From: Bacillus halotolerans
GTDB taxonomy: Bacteria; Bacillota; Bacilli; Bacillales; Bacillaceae
Direction of reading: 5' to 3'
Assembly: GCF_001517105.1 (NCBI RefSeq)
Contig: NZ_LPVF01000012.1
Location: 372,001-436,000, forward strand
Length of the DNA: 64,000 bases
Shown: in pieces, positions 9,933-18,854 of the stretch
Position numbering within the stretch: position 1 is the first letter of the stretch
Layout of the letters: each line of letters begins with the position of its first letter
Position numbers and translations under genes: made by a program
Notes under the pieces: generated by a model
Databases searched by the model: none
Told to the model about the DNA's origin: nothing
Seen by the model: only the letters and a program-made list of their open reading frames with translations

Positions 9933-11321
9933 ATGATGGAAATCGGGATTATGTCTGTTCATGTTCTTTATGTGTTTTTTATTGGAGCGATCATTCTTTT
10001 TATGCTGCTGCGAAAAGATACAACCTTTATTTCGTTATTTGGGATTTTCATCATTTCGTTATGGGCCAGCCATTCGCTTTCAGCTTCGGTCAGCAGTTTA
10101 TTCCACAGTTTCATCTATGCGGCATCTGAGCTGCTTCCTACGATTTTCATCATCTGTTTTATCGTGTCTATGAGTGATGTGTTAACGAAAACAGGGATAA
10201 ATGAAGCTATGATTTATCCCTTTGTCCGTCTTGTTAAAGGTCCTGTAATTGCATACTGGCTGATTGGCGGACTGATGTTTGCCATTTCTCTATTCTTCTG
10301 GCCTTCGCCGGGTGTCGCTTTAATCGGCGCCGTTCTGCTTCCGGCAGCCTCCCGTGCCGGCCTGCCGCCTATCGCTGCCGCCATGGCAATGAATTTATTC
10401 GGGCACGGCTTTGCCCTTTCAGGAGACTTTGTCATTCAGGCAGCGCCAAAACTGACAGCTGATGCAGCAGGCATCCCTGTCGGTGATGTCATCTCAGCTA
10501 GCATTCCGCTCGTTCTGATTATGGGCGTGACCACAACAACTGCCGCTTTCTTTATGATTCAGCGTGAACGCAAAAAACAATTGCGGCCCGCTTCTTTTTC
10601 CCCGATGTCAGAAGAACAAGACACTTCAATGTATTTGCCGAAACGTCTTCGGTCATTGCTGGCTCTTTTGATTCCTCTTGTATTTGCAGCTGATATCGCG
10701 TGTATGGTCATATTCAACCTTCAAGGAAATGATGCAACCGCGTTAATTGGCGGATCGGCCATTTGCATCCTGCTGATCGTCCATTTCCTTGTGTATAAAC
10801 AGAAAGGGCTTGAAAAAATTACTGGATATTTTATCGAGGGGTTTCAATTCGGCTTTAAGGTTTTCGGTCCCGTCATTCCAATTGCCGCTTTCTTTTATCT
10901 TGGTGATTCCGGCTATGAGAGCATCTTGGGTACCGAACTCCCTAAACATTCACACGGCATTGTCAATGATCTCGGCATCGCCTTATCCCACGCCATGCCT
11001 ATGTCTAAGGAGCTTGCCGCCGCAGCCTTGACTGCCGCTGGAGCCGTAACCGGACTCGACGGTTCAGGTTTTTCAGGCATTTCCCTCGCCGGCTCCATCG
11101 CCAAGCTCTTTTCATCCGCTCTCCATGCTGATCCAGCCGTCCTGACCGCACTCGGGCAAATATCAGCCATCTGGGTGGGCGGCGGTACGCTTATTCCATG
11201 GGCGCTCATTCCCGCTGCAGCCATTTGCAAGGTCGATCCATTTGAGCTTGCCAGAAAGAACTTCCTCCCCGTTGTGATCGGACTTTCGGTGACAACCATT
11301 GCAGCGATGATCATGCTTTGA
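9933..11321 (+). CDS. yhfA: Multi-spanning membrane transporter YhfA
   Basis: A 462-residue, very hydrophobic protein with about 11-12 predicted membrane segments spread over the whole length. A conserved-looking central motif NLFGHGFALSGDFVIQAAPKL is followed by ADAAGIPVGD, and a Gly/Ser-rich C-terminal block (ALTAAGAVTGLDGSGFSGI) recalls ion or organic-anion transporters. I recognise it as YhfA by position and length, but the substrate is unknown. The Shine-Dalgarno AAGGAG lies 6 nt before the ATG at 9933; a second ATG at 9936 is also possible. The M20 peptidase gene yhaA follows 72 bases later on the same strand, so the two may share substrate uptake and hydrolysis (inference). Confidence 0.88.
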   Translation: MMEIGIMSVHVLYVFFIGAIILFMLLRKDTTFISLFGIFIISLWASHSLSASVSSLFHSFIYAASELLPTIFIICFIVSMSDVLTKTGINEAMIYPFVRLVKGPVIAYWLIGGLMFAISLFFWPSPGVALIGAVLLPAASRAGLPPIAAAMAMNLFGHGFALSGDFVIQAAPKLTADAAGIPVGDVISASIPLVLIMGVTTTTAAFFMIQRERKKQLRPASFSPMSEEQDTSMYLPKRLRSLLALLIPLVFAADIACMVIFNLQGNDATALIGGSAICILLIVHFLVYKQKGLEKITGYFIEGFQFGFKVFGPVIPIAAFFYLGDSGYESILGTELPKHSHGIVNDLGIALSHAMPMSKELAAAALTAAGAVTGLDGSGFSGISLAGSIAKLFSSALHADPAVLTALGQISAIWVGGGTLIPWALIPAAAICKVDPFELARKNFLPVVIGLSVTTIAAMIML

Positions 11322-11393
11322 AACCCGACCAGTTGAAATATTCAGACTTTTTCTATACAATCATGGAAAAGCTTAGAAAAGGGGGAAGGGGCT

Positions 11394-12584
11394 TTGTCCA
11401 TAAAGACGCTGCAAAAAGAGATAAACAAACAGCTCGACAGCTGTTTCGATGAAATGGTGGAAATCAGGCGCCATTTCCATATGTACCCTGAACTGTCCAA
11501 TCAGGAAGAAAAAACTGCTGCTTTTATTGCTTCCTATTACGAATCGTTAGGAGTCCCGATCCGCACCAAAGTCGGCGGCAATGGGGTTCTGGCTTATATT
11601 GAAGGCAGCGAACCCGGTCCTGCTGTCGCATTGCGGGCCGATTTTGACGCCCTTCCCATCCAGGATGAAAAAGATGTTCCTTACGCCTCCAAAGTGCCCG
11701 GTGTCATGCATGCATGCGGCCATGACGGCCATACAGCGGCTCTGCTTGCCGTCGGAAAGGTGCTTTATCAGAACAGGCATGATCTGAAAGGAACGTTTAT
11801 TATGATCCATCAGCACGCTGAGGAGTACGCGCCAGGGGGCGCAAAACCGATGATTGAGGACGGCTGTCTTGAAAACGCAGACGTCATATTCGGCACCCAT
11901 CTTTGGGCGACTGAGCCGATCGGAACCATTCTCTGCCGCTCCGGCGCCGTAATGGCCGCAGCTGACAGATTTACAATCAGCATTCACGGAAAGGGCGGCC
12001 ATGGCGCTCACCCCCATGATACAAAAGACGCCGTCCTGATCGGCTCGCAAATCGTTTCCTCGCTGCAGCATATTGTCAGCCGCAAAGTCAATCCGATTCA
12101 CTCCGCTGTCATATCGACAGGCTCTTTCATGGCTGATAACCCGTTTAATGTGATTGCAGACCATGCAACTCTCATCGGCACAGCTCGTTCGTTTAATGAA
12201 AATGTCCGCGACATTCTGGAAAAAGAAATCGAAGCTGTTGTAAAAGGTGTGTGCAGTATGCACGGCGCTTCCTATGACTACAACTATGAACGCGGCTACC
12301 CGGCGGTAGTCAATCACCCTGCGGAGACCGACCATCTGGTAAACGTCGCAAAAACCACAGACGGCGTTCAACAGGTTCTTCAGGGTGAACCGCAAATGGG
12401 CGGCGAAGATTTTTCTTATTACTTACAGCATGTCAAAGGAACCTTTTTCTTTACCGGCGCCGCTCCTGAACAGCCTGAAGATATCTTTTCCCACCACCAC
12501 CCGAAATTTGATATCAATGAAAAAGCGATGCTGACTGCTGCCAAAGTGCTTGCGGGCGCTGCAATTACTTACCATTTATCTTAA
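11394..12584 (+). CDS. yhaA: M20-family amidohydrolase
   Basis: A 396-residue zinc-dependent aminoacylase/carboxypeptidase of the M20D (amidohydrolase) type. Visible metal-site motifs are MHACGHDGHTA (about residues 102-112), a HQHAEE segment (about 138-143), GTHLWA, and the C-terminal GGEDFSYYLQ with HHHPKFD. The dimerisation domain lies in the middle (GKGGHGAHPHDTKD). It starts at TTG 11394 after a purine-rich ribosome-binding site. It probably trims N-acyl amino acids or short peptide-like amides in the cytoplasm; the exact substrate is not deducible. Confidence 0.92.
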   Translation: MSIKTLQKEINKQLDSCFDEMVEIRRHFHMYPELSNQEEKTAAFIASYYESLGVPIRTKVGGNGVLAYIEGSEPGPAVALRADFDALPIQDEKDVPYASKVPGVMHACGHDGHTAALLAVGKVLYQNRHDLKGTFIMIHQHAEEYAPGGAKPMIEDGCLENADVIFGTHLWATEPIGTILCRSGAVMAAADRFTISIHGKGGHGAHPHDTKDAVLIGSQIVSSLQHIVSRKVNPIHSAVISTGSFMADNPFNVIADHATLIGTARSFNENVRDILEKEIEAVVKGVCSMHGASYDYNYERGYPAVVNHPAETDHLVNVAKTTDGVQQVLQGEPQMGGEDFSYYLQHVKGTFFFTGAAPEQPEDIFSHHHPKFDINEKAMLTAAKVLAGAAITYHLS

Positions 12585-12617
12585 AAAAACAGCCGGAGTT
12601 TTACTCTCCGGCTGTTT
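12583..12617 (-). terminator. Terminator between yhaA and ecsC
   Basis: Perfect stem AACAGCCGGAG / CTCCGGCTGTT (12588-12598, 12605-12615) with a 7-T run on the minus strand. It overlaps the ecsC stop codon and ends ecsABC; it may also slow yhaA transcription from the other side. Confidence 0.85.
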
Positions 12618-13308
12618 CCTTTAATATTCTCAGATGAAAAACGTGTCTTGCTGTATCTCCAAGCTGAGCAAGCAGTTTATAATTGGCAATTCCGCCGACT
12701 GCGGCCCCTACCCCTGGTAAAAGCTGAAAAAGCTTGACGACATCAATATAATCGCGATACTCCTGCTGAAACACTCTCCAGTCAATATCCTTTTTCTCCG
12801 TCTCCCAGTTTTCAATGACAGAAAAAAGCGCTTTGCGGCAGTCATCACTTGAAAAAGCAAGCTGAAATACAAGAAGCAAAAACATTCTTTCATCTGCATT
12901 CTTCACATCAAAACCGTATATCGAGGACAAAGTGAATAAACATTTCATCTTAATGGAAAGCAGCAGCGGGAAATCGGCAATACCTAAAAAAATGCCGCCC
13001 GCCCCTGTGCCGACTCCTTCAGCAGCCGCCACTTTCTGATAAGAAGCAATCGTTTTTTTCGCAAGCTCGTTTTTTTCATTGAGTGAAAGCGTGCTTGTAT
13101 CCTTCTTATAAGTGATGATATTAGATCCTGCCATCGTGGCTTCCACCATTTTTTTCACGCTTTCAGTTACCGCTGCATGAATTTTTTCAGGTATCCGTTC
13201 ATTCACCTTTGTTTGCACACGCTTTGAGAAGCGTTCAAACATGGAATCCTTTCGCAATAAATGCATTTTCCATTGAAGAGCTTCCTGCATCAGCAGATTC
13301 TCGCTCAT
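12601..13308 (-). CDS. ecsC: EcsC protein
   Basis: A 235-residue protein of the EcsC family. It has a hydrophobic, Gly-rich middle (VGTGAGGIFLGIADFPLLLSIKM) and a second Gly-rich segment near the C-terminus (LLPGVGAAVGGIANY), suggesting peripheral membrane association. The frame is open to 13344 and overlaps ecsB, but the ATG at 13308 has a proper AGGGGTAGG ribosome-binding site and fits the family length. Last gene of ecsA-ecsB-ecsC. Its precise role in this exporter operon is not known. Confidence 0.9.
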   Translation of the reverse strand: MSENLLMQEALQWKMHLLRKDSMFERFSKRVQTKVNERIPEKIHAAVTESVKKMVEATMAGSNIITYKKDTSTLSLNEKNELAKKTIASYQKVAAAEGVGTGAGGIFLGIADFPLLLSIKMKCLFTLSSIYGFDVKNADERMFLLLVFQLAFSSDDCRKALFSVIENWETEKKDIDWRVFQQEYRDYIDVVKLFQLLPGVGAAVGGIANYKLLAQLGDTARHVFHLRILKETAGE

Positions 13309-13330
13309 TTGACCTACCCCTTTTTTCAGA

Positions 13331-14557
13331 TCACAGCTTTCCATGTTTTTTTAATCTGGCGGTCATGTAAGACGGCAGAATGACAAAGATCAAGACGGCA
13401 GAGCCGATCAGCGCGTACAGAAAACCTGCAGCGCCCGCAGCATACGCAGAGGCCGCTGCCATGAGCAGAGCCTGCACGCTAAGCGCAGTTTTTAATAGAG
13501 AGAAATAGCTTTTCAGCTTCGCTTCCTTTTTGACAGGATATAGCTCTTGAAGCGCCAGATGGTCAAAGTGGCCAAACAGCGGCAGAAGCTGAATGCCTGT
13601 GATAAAGACGGTAAACACAGTCAAAATCCCTGCGATCATCGGGCTTGCAGACGCATACATCATAATCAGCGCGAAAATAACGGTTAATCTGACTTGAATG
13701 CCTAGATAATCACTTGAACGCAAAAACGCGCGGGCAAACATATAAGCAAACGTTTTACGCTGTTCAAACGGCACAAACCGCAGCAAAAAGTCGAGATACG
13801 CTCTCCGTTTCGCTTGTTTCTTTAAATGCGGCACATCTGTAAACAGGTTGGCAATCCGGTAAAAACGCTGCTTGCGTCTCAATTCGTATTCAATATGGCT
13901 TTCCCATTTAAATGTTTTTCCTTTTGCAGCGGAAGACACATAAAGATAAAGAGCCGCCATAATGATATAGATCACAAGCGCATACACATAAACCGACTGA
14001 AAAACAAAATACAGAACGAGTGTATTAGCGGCAAAACGAATGACAAGATCCATCTGTTTCATGCTTCTGTCATTTTGAAACGTCATACGCCATTCCAAGG
14101 CCTGATTCCACGCTTTCAGCAGCAGAAGCTGTACAAATACCGCCGCGTACGACACGAGCGATGCTCCCGGCGTGACAGCGAAATAAAGCGGCATCGCTAC
14201 GAGGCTCAATGCAATCAGCGGAAACAGCTGGGACACATAGCTGTAAACAAACGCCTGTCTCAAATACGGCTCCATCTTAGCCTCAAGCGGCAATAAGAAG
14301 ACAAGGTCAGCCTCCTTTAAAAGCGTCCGCACATAAGATCCAGTCAGAACGAGTGAAAACAGAACGGCCATCACCCAAAAGGACGGAAAGTGAGCGGGAA
14401 TGTCCCGTATCCATTTGCTGTACCAGCTCGCCGCACCTGCGATAAAAAAGATCAAAACGATAACGAGGTGATCGTTGAGCATATATTTCATGTACATTCT
14501 TGTTTCTTTAATATGCTCCTGCAGCCGTGACTGCCAAATATCCAGCATGTTATTCAT
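13331..14557 (-). CDS. ecsB: ABC exporter permease EcsB
   Basis: A 408-residue integral membrane protein with several paired hydrophobic segments. It is the membrane partner of EcsA. Loss of EcsAB impairs secretion, competence and sporulation in B. subtilis through effects on intramembrane proteolysis by RasP (prior knowledge). The start overlaps the end of ecsA by 8 bases, showing translational coupling, and ecsC follows after 22 bases. The transported molecule is not evident from the sequence. Confidence 0.94.
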   Translation of the reverse strand: MNNMLDIWQSRLQEHIKETRMYMKYMLNDHLVIVLIFFIAGAASWYSKWIRDIPAHFPSFWVMAVLFSLVLTGSYVRTLLKEADLVFLLPLEAKMEPYLRQAFVYSYVSQLFPLIALSLVAMPLYFAVTPGASLVSYAAVFVQLLLLKAWNQALEWRMTFQNDRSMKQMDLVIRFAANTLVLYFVFQSVYVYALVIYIIMAALYLYVSSAAKGKTFKWESHIEYELRRKQRFYRIANLFTDVPHLKKQAKRRAYLDFLLRFVPFEQRKTFAYMFARAFLRSSDYLGIQVRLTVIFALIMMYASASPMIAGILTVFTVFITGIQLLPLFGHFDHLALQELYPVKKEAKLKSYFSLLKTALSVQALLMAAASAYAAGAAGFLYALIGSAVLIFVILPSYMTARLKKHGKL

Positions 14558-15293
14558 GGCCAGCGTCTTCCTTTGTGAGCTCTAGATATAAATCATCCAG
14601 CGCCGCGTCCTTCATTCCAAACTGCTCTCTGAGCTCGGACAGCGTGCCGCGCGCCCGCACTTCGCCGTTATGTAAAATGATAAACGAATCACAATAGCGC
14701 TCCGCCGTTGCCAGGATGTGCGTTGACATCAGCACGCTCGCCCCGCTTTTCTTCGCTTCATTCATCCGCTCAAGCAAAGCATTGATTGCCAGCGGATCAA
14801 GTCCCAGAAACGGCTCATCAATGATGTAGAGCGCAGGCTCTGCTAAAAACGCACACATGATCATAACCTTCTGCTTCATCCCTTTAGAAAAATGCGCCGG
14901 GAACCACTTCAGCCTCTTTTCCATTCGGAATTCCTTTAACAGCGGCGGCAATCTTTTTTCCATCGTTTCTTTTGATAGGCCGTATGCCATCGCCGTCAAT
15001 TCAAGGTGTTCCATCAGCGTCAGTTCTTCATATAAAACGGGTGTCTCAGGAATATAAGTGAATTGGGACCGATAGCCTTCCCGATCCTCAGCAAAGGTTT
15101 TCCCGTTTAACTCAATAGATCCTTTATGCGGGTCCATCAGCCCGATGATATGTCTGATTGTTGTACTTTTACCTGCACCATTTAAACCGATTAAACCGAC
15201 AATTTGGTTCGGTTCAAGGGTGAATGACACGTTTTTCAAAACCGGATTTCTCGTATAACCGCCGGTTAAGTCTTTTACCGATAGCAGAGACAT
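14550..15293 (-). CDS. ecsA: ABC exporter ATP-binding protein EcsA
   Basis: A 247-residue ABC ATPase. Walker A is GLNGAGKST (about residues 36-44), the signature segment is FSKGMKQKV, and Walker B is LYIIDEPFLGLDP, followed by the H-loop in STHILATAERY. The frame is open upstream to 15368, but the ATG at 15293 has a GGGGAGA ribosome-binding site and matches the known protein length. First gene of ecsABC. A candidate -10 (TACTAT) lies near 15325 on this strand with only a weak -35. Confidence 0.95.
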   Translation of the reverse strand: MSLLSVKDLTGGYTRNPVLKNVSFTLEPNQIVGLIGLNGAGKSTTIRHIIGLMDPHKGSIELNGKTFAEDREGYRSQFTYIPETPVLYEELTLMEHLELTAMAYGLSKETMEKRLPPLLKEFRMEKRLKWFPAHFSKGMKQKVMIMCAFLAEPALYIIDEPFLGLDPLAINALLERMNEAKKSGASVLMSTHILATAERYCDSFIILHNGEVRARGTLSELREQFGMKDAALDDLYLELTKEDAGHE

Positions 15294-15446
15294 AGTTTCT
15301 CCCCTTATATTGTTTTTCTTCATAGTACCAAAAACAAAGCCTGATTTGAAACAATTCCCTTTTAACAAATGATGAATTTGCTGTCATAAAGAGACAGGTT
15401 TCTGGACAATATAATCGTTGTAGAGGAAAAAGCATATCAACTGAAA

Positions 15447-15640
15447 AATGAGGTGTTTGTCAAAGACGTCTTAGGCACAGTTGGACAGAAAATAAACATG
15501 TCCTATGCTCAAACCTTTTTGCATTCACTGAATTGATGAATCTTCATTTCTGAAGCTGACTATCAAATGAGGTGTTTATCGCAGGAATCGTTAAGCATTA
15601 AACAAGTCTTCATTTTATTGACAAATGAGGTGCTTACCAA
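15447..15640. repeat. Three copies of an AAATGAGGTG repeat
   Basis: The divergent ecsA-hit spacer (15294-15783) has no convincing gene. It holds three direct copies of AAATGAGGTGyTTryC, beginning near 15446, 15565 and 15623. A second short repeat, TCTTCATTT, occurs at 15541, 15608 and 15721. The copies lie in the order TCTTCATTT then AAATGAGGTG with spacings of about 120 and 60 bases. They could be binding sites for a shared regulator or remnants of a small duplicated segment. No function can be assigned from sequence alone. Confidence 0.6.
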
Positions 15641-15783
15641 AGGCATATCACATTTTCTTTATAAAGCTGATTCCTCTGCATTCAGGGTGAACGCTCCGCC
15701 GTTCATCCTGTTTTCTATTTTCTTCATTTCTGTGGTACGATGAGTTTATACATAAAAAAACAATTTCATAAGGAGGAACCCTC

Positions 15784-16221
15784 ATGCATAGTGCAGAGAA
15801 TTGTATCTTTTGTAAAATTATCGCCGGCGAAATCCCGTCAGCAAAGGTTTATGAAGATGAACATGTGCTGGCATTTCTCGATATCAGCCAAGTGACGAAA
15901 GGCCACACCCTCGTTATCCCGAAAACCCATATTGAAAATGTTTACGAATTTACAGACGAATTAGCGAAACAATATTTTCACGCCGTTCCGAAAATTGCCC
16001 GCGCCATAAGGGATGAATTTGAACCGATCGGCTTAAATACGTTAAACAACAACGGCGAAAAAGCAGGACAATCTGTTTTCCATTACCATATGCATATTAT
16101 CCCGCGCTACGGAAAAGGAGACGGATTCGGAGCAGCGTGGAAAACACATGCGGATGATTACAAACCGGAAGATCTCCAAGACATTTCTTCATCCATTGCC
16201 AAACGCTTGGCCTCATCATAA
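15784..16221 (+). CDS. hit: HIT-family nucleotide-binding protein
   Basis: A 145-residue histidine-triad hydrolase. The N-terminal CIFCKIIAGEIPS with its zinc-type Cys pair is typical of the PKCI/HINT branch, and the catalytic triad is seen in the run HYHMHIIPRY (about residues 100-109). Likely acts on purine nucleotide phosphoramidates or similar conjugates in the cytoplasm. It has a perfect AAGGAGG 5 nt before the ATG and its own terminator, so it is probably monocistronic. Confidence 0.94.
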   Translation: MHSAENCIFCKIIAGEIPSAKVYEDEHVLAFLDISQVTKGHTLVIPKTHIENVYEFTDELAKQYFHAVPKIARAIRDEFEPIGLNTLNNNGEKAGQSVFHYHMHIIPRYGKGDGFGAAWKTHADDYKPEDLQDISSSIAKRLASS

Positions 16222-16237
16222 AGATGAGGTTTTTTTA
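16211..16237 (+). terminator. Intrinsic terminator of hit
   Basis: Stem CCTCATC / GATGAGG (16211-16217, 16223-16229) followed by T8. It overlaps the last codons of hit. Confidence 0.88.
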
Positions 16238-16368
16238 TTTGTGAACAATTCGCAAATATTCGTCATTTTCTTTTGATAATTCTAATTTTTTATCAAAAAA
16301 ACTGAATTTTTGTGATAGGATAATTGTATTATTTATTACATTAACGTGGAAAACAGGGAGAGATCATG

Positions 16369-17448
16369 ATGGAACGTACAACGAATTTTAACGCAGGTCC
16401 TGCAGCGCTGCCATTAGAAGTTCTGCAAACAGCACAGAAAGAGTTTATTGATTTTAATGAATCCGGCATGTCCGTTATGGAGCTTTCCCACCGCAGTAAA
16501 GAATATGAAGCGGTGCATCAAAAAGCGAAAAGCTTGCTGATTGAACTGATGGGCATCCCGGAAGACTATGACATTCTGTTTCTTCAAGGCGGGGCAAGCC
16601 TTCAATTCTCAATGCTTCCGATGAACTTTTTAACACCTGAAAAAACCGCTCATTTTGTGATGACAGGCGCTTGGTCTGAAAAAGCGCTCGCTGAAGCGAA
16701 ACTGTTCGGAAACACATCTGTGACGGCGACAAGCGAATCAGACAATTACAGCTACATTCCCGAGGTTGACCTTACAGATGTAAAAGACGGCGCATATTTA
16801 CATATTACATCTAACAATACGATTTTCGGCACACAGTGGCAGGAATTCCCGAATTCTCCAATTCCGCTCGTCGCTGACATGTCCAGCGATATTTTAAGCC
16901 GAAAAATCGATGTATCCAAATTTGACGTCATTTACGGCGGTGCCCAAAAAAACCTTGGCCCTTCAGGTGTTACCGTTGTCGTAATGAAAAAATCATGGCT
17001 GCAAAATGAAAATGACAACGTTCCGAAAATCCTTAAATATTCAACACATGTCAAAGCGGATTCTCTTTACAACACTCCGCCTACATTTGCCATTTATATG
17101 CTGAGCCTCGTCCTTGAATGGCTGAAGAAAAACGGCGGAGTTGAAGCGGCTGAACAGCGCAACGAACAAAAAGCACAGGTTCTTTACAGCTGCATTGACG
17201 AAAGCAATGGCTTCTATAAAGGCCATGCCAGAAAGGACAGCCGTTCACGCATGAACGTTACCTTTACGCTCCGTGATGACGAATTAACGAAAAAGTTCAT
17301 TCAGGAGGCAAAAGAAAGAAAAATGGTAGGCCTTGGCGGACATCGTTCAGTAGGAGGCTGCCGTGCTTCCATTTATAATGCGGTGTCACTGGAAGACTGT
17401 GAAAAATTAGCTGCGTTCATGAAGAAATTCCAGCAGGAAAATGAGTAA
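16369..17448 (+). CDS. serC: Phosphoserine aminotransferase
   Basis: PLP enzyme of serine synthesis (3-phosphohydroxypyruvate plus glutamate to phosphoserine); in many bacteria it also serves pyridoxal phosphate synthesis. The N-terminal family signature NFNAGPAALP is present. The Schiff-base lysine is in YGGAQKNLGPSG (about residue 196), and the C-terminal GLGGHRSVGGCRAS block binds substrate carboxylate. Two tandem ATGs stand at 16366 and 16369. The second, 8 nt from GGGAG, gives the usual 359 residues. The upstream spacer is AT-rich with no clear -35/-10 pair. Confidence 0.95.
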   Translation: MERTTNFNAGPAALPLEVLQTAQKEFIDFNESGMSVMELSHRSKEYEAVHQKAKSLLIELMGIPEDYDILFLQGGASLQFSMLPMNFLTPEKTAHFVMTGAWSEKALAEAKLFGNTSVTATSESDNYSYIPEVDLTDVKDGAYLHITSNNTIFGTQWQEFPNSPIPLVADMSSDILSRKIDVSKFDVIYGGAQKNLGPSGVTVVVMKKSWLQNENDNVPKILKYSTHVKADSLYNTPPTFAIYMLSLVLEWLKKNGGVEAAEQRNEQKAQVLYSCIDESNGFYKGHARKDSRSRMNVTFTLRDDELTKKFIQEAKERKMVGLGGHRSVGGCRASIYNAVSLEDCEKLAAFMKKFQQENE

Positions 17449-17478
17449 AAAGTCTGGCTGTGCAAACCATTCGTTTGG

Positions 17479-17484
17479 TATACT
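17479..17484 (+). promoter_or_regulatory. Extended -10 promoter of trpP
   Basis: TATACT preceded by TGG (extended -10) about 90 bases before trpP; no good -35 is seen. Transcription from here would include the GAG/UAG repeat that follows. Confidence 0.45.
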
Positions 17485-17537
17485 GTTTGCATAACAAATT
17501 CTTTAAGCCTTCGCAATAAATGATGAGCATATTATTG

Positions 17538-17590
17538 GAGGGCAAAAAGCTTAGCAGAGGAGAGCATAGTTATGAAAACAAAAGAGTTAG
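17538..17590 (+). promoter_or_regulatory. TRAP-type RNA-binding site over the trpP start
   Basis: A run of NAG triplets spaced by 2-6 bases covers the ribosome-binding site and first codons of trpP: GAG 17538, AAG 17547, TAG 17552, GAG 17557, GAG 17562, TAG 17567, GAG 17584, TAG 17588. The Shine-Dalgarno AGAGGAGAG lies inside the run. In B. subtilis, tryptophan-bound TRAP (MtrB) binds such repeats in the trpP (yhaG) mRNA and blocks ribosome access (established). The pattern is fully kept here. Confidence 0.8.
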
Positions 17591-18090
17591 TCATTATGGC
17601 TCTGTTTGCCGCAATCGGCGCAGCGCTCCATTCCATTATTCCGCCCTTTTTAGGCGGGATGAAACCAGATATGATGCTGATCATGATGTTTATGGGCATC
17701 CTTCTGTTCCCGCGGGTGCAAAATGTACTCGTTATCGGGATTGTGACCGGAATCATTTCAGCTCTTACAACCGCGTTTCCGGCCGGACAGATTCCGAATA
17801 TCATTGACAAACCTGTATCAGCGTTTCTGTTTTTCTTCCTGTTCCTTCTGGTCAGAAAGAGCCAGAAAACAGCTTCAGCCGCAGTGCTGACATTCATCGG
17901 CACCATCTTATCAGGAACTGTATTTTTAACGTCAGCTTTATTTATCGTCGGTTTGCCTGGCGGTTTCGCCGCATTATTCGCCGCAGTCGTTCTTCCGGCA
18001 GCTGTATTGAATACAATTGCCATGATCATGATGTATCCGATTGTGCAAACCATTTTAAGACGCTCAAGTTTTATGGAAGCTGCAAAATAA
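17572..18090 (+). CDS. trpP: Tryptophan transporter TrpP
   Basis: A 172-residue membrane protein with about five or six hydrophobic segments, starting MKTKELVIMALFAAIGAALHS. It imports tryptophan in B. subtilis and is controlled by TRAP, which fits the triplet repeats over its start. It follows serC by 123 bases but has its own extended -10 and translational control. A terminator follows at 18100. Confidence 0.94.
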   Translation: MKTKELVIMALFAAIGAALHSIIPPFLGGMKPDMMLIMMFMGILLFPRVQNVLVIGIVTGIISALTTAFPAGQIPNIIDKPVSAFLFFFLFLLVRKSQKTASAAVLTFIGTILSGTVFLTSALFIVGLPGGFAALFAAVVLPAAVLNTIAMIMMYPIVQTILRRSSFMEAAK

Positions 18091-18099
18091 ATGTGACAC

Positions 18100-18132
18100 A
18101 AAACCTCTTCCGCTTCCGGGAGAGGTTTTTTT
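18100..18132 (+). terminator. Intrinsic terminator of trpP
   Basis: Stem AACCTCT / AGAGGTT (18102-18108, 18121-18127) with a T7 tail. Confidence 0.8.
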
Positions 18133-18163
18133 AAAAAAAGAGCCCGCAGCATGTCAGCATGTT

Positions 18164-18355
18164 TTAAGCGAGGAGTTTTGTGAAAAAGATAAGACATAGT
18201 GTAAAGGCGGTTCCGGTTGAACAAACAAGCGCTTTCTGCCGGATGACTTTCTTAGGCGGATAAGAAGCAGCCTGGCTGAGAAGTCTGATATAGTAAATGG
18301 CGCCTGTTGCAAAGGCAAGGGTGATGCAGGATAACACAATCATAAAGACAGACAA
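18164..18355 (-). CDS. Small two-helix membrane protein
   Basis: A 63-residue protein read from TTG at 18355, 6 nt after a strong GGAGGG. Two hydrophobic segments, at about residues 2-24 and 45-62, are joined by a basic loop (SYPPKKVIRQK), so a small bitopic or hairpin membrane protein is likely. It lies between trpP and yhaH on the opposite strand. I do not recognise a functional family. The good ribosome-binding site and the uninterrupted hydrophobic pattern support a real gene. Confidence 0.7.
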   Translation of the reverse strand: MSVFMIVLSCITLAFATGAIYYIRLLSQAASYPPKKVIRQKALVCSTGTAFTLCLIFFTKLLA

Positions 18356-18482
18356 CCTTCTCCCTCCTTTTCACTTAAAAAATATGCTAAAATAAAGCAA
18401 GCTATGTATAGAAGTTCATTCTTCGAACAAAATTGAAAAAGTTGCACGTATCATATTTCAAGAAAAAAACGGGGTGATTTTA

Positions 18483-18839
18483 ATGGCGGACGGACGTTCT
18501 CTATTAACAGGACTATTCGTGGGCGGCATCATCGGAGGTGCTGCAGTTCTTCTATCAGCACCTTCTTCAGGTAAACAGCTGCGTGAAAAAATCAAAACCA
18601 ATTGCGATTCTTTTGAAGAAACGATCAAGCGCTTAAAATCAGACGGCTTAACTTTAAAGGACCAGCTAGTGAAAGCGGCAAAAGAAAGTGCAGATGTCAT
18701 TAAAGACGTGAGCGGTGAACTGCAAACCTCAATTAAAAAATGGCAGGAAGAGATCAAACCTCATCAGCAGGATCTTCAAAAAGAAATCGCCGATATTGAA
18801 GAAAAAATCAAACAGCTGGAGAAAACCTTACAAAACTAA
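18483..18839 (+). CDS. yhaH: YtxH-like general stress protein YhaH
   Basis: A 118-residue protein with one N-terminal hydrophobic Gly-rich helix (LLTGLFVGGIIGGAAVLLSAP) and a long charged helical tail forming a likely coiled coil, the layout of YtxH/YhaH proteins. The ATG at 18483 follows CGGGGTG, and a short in-frame extension upstream (MIL) has no ribosome-binding site. Homologues are associated with stress, but no stress-sigma promoter could be fixed here. It has its own terminator. Confidence 0.88.
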   Translation: MADGRSLLTGLFVGGIIGGAAVLLSAPSSGKQLREKIKTNCDSFEETIKRLKSDGLTLKDQLVKAAKESADVIKDVSGELQTSIKKWQEEIKPHQQDLQKEIADIEEKIKQLEKTLQN

Positions 18840-18854
18840 TATCCTATTCAAAGG

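Noticed and set aside
11547..12395. 282-residue minus-strand ORF opposite yhaA
   Set aside because: Shadow of the M20 peptidase gene; no ribosome-binding site and no family likeness.
15447..15780. Short peptide genes starting at the GTG of each AAATGAGGTG repeat
   Set aside because: Reading frames differ in length and sequence between copies and lack ribosome-binding sites.
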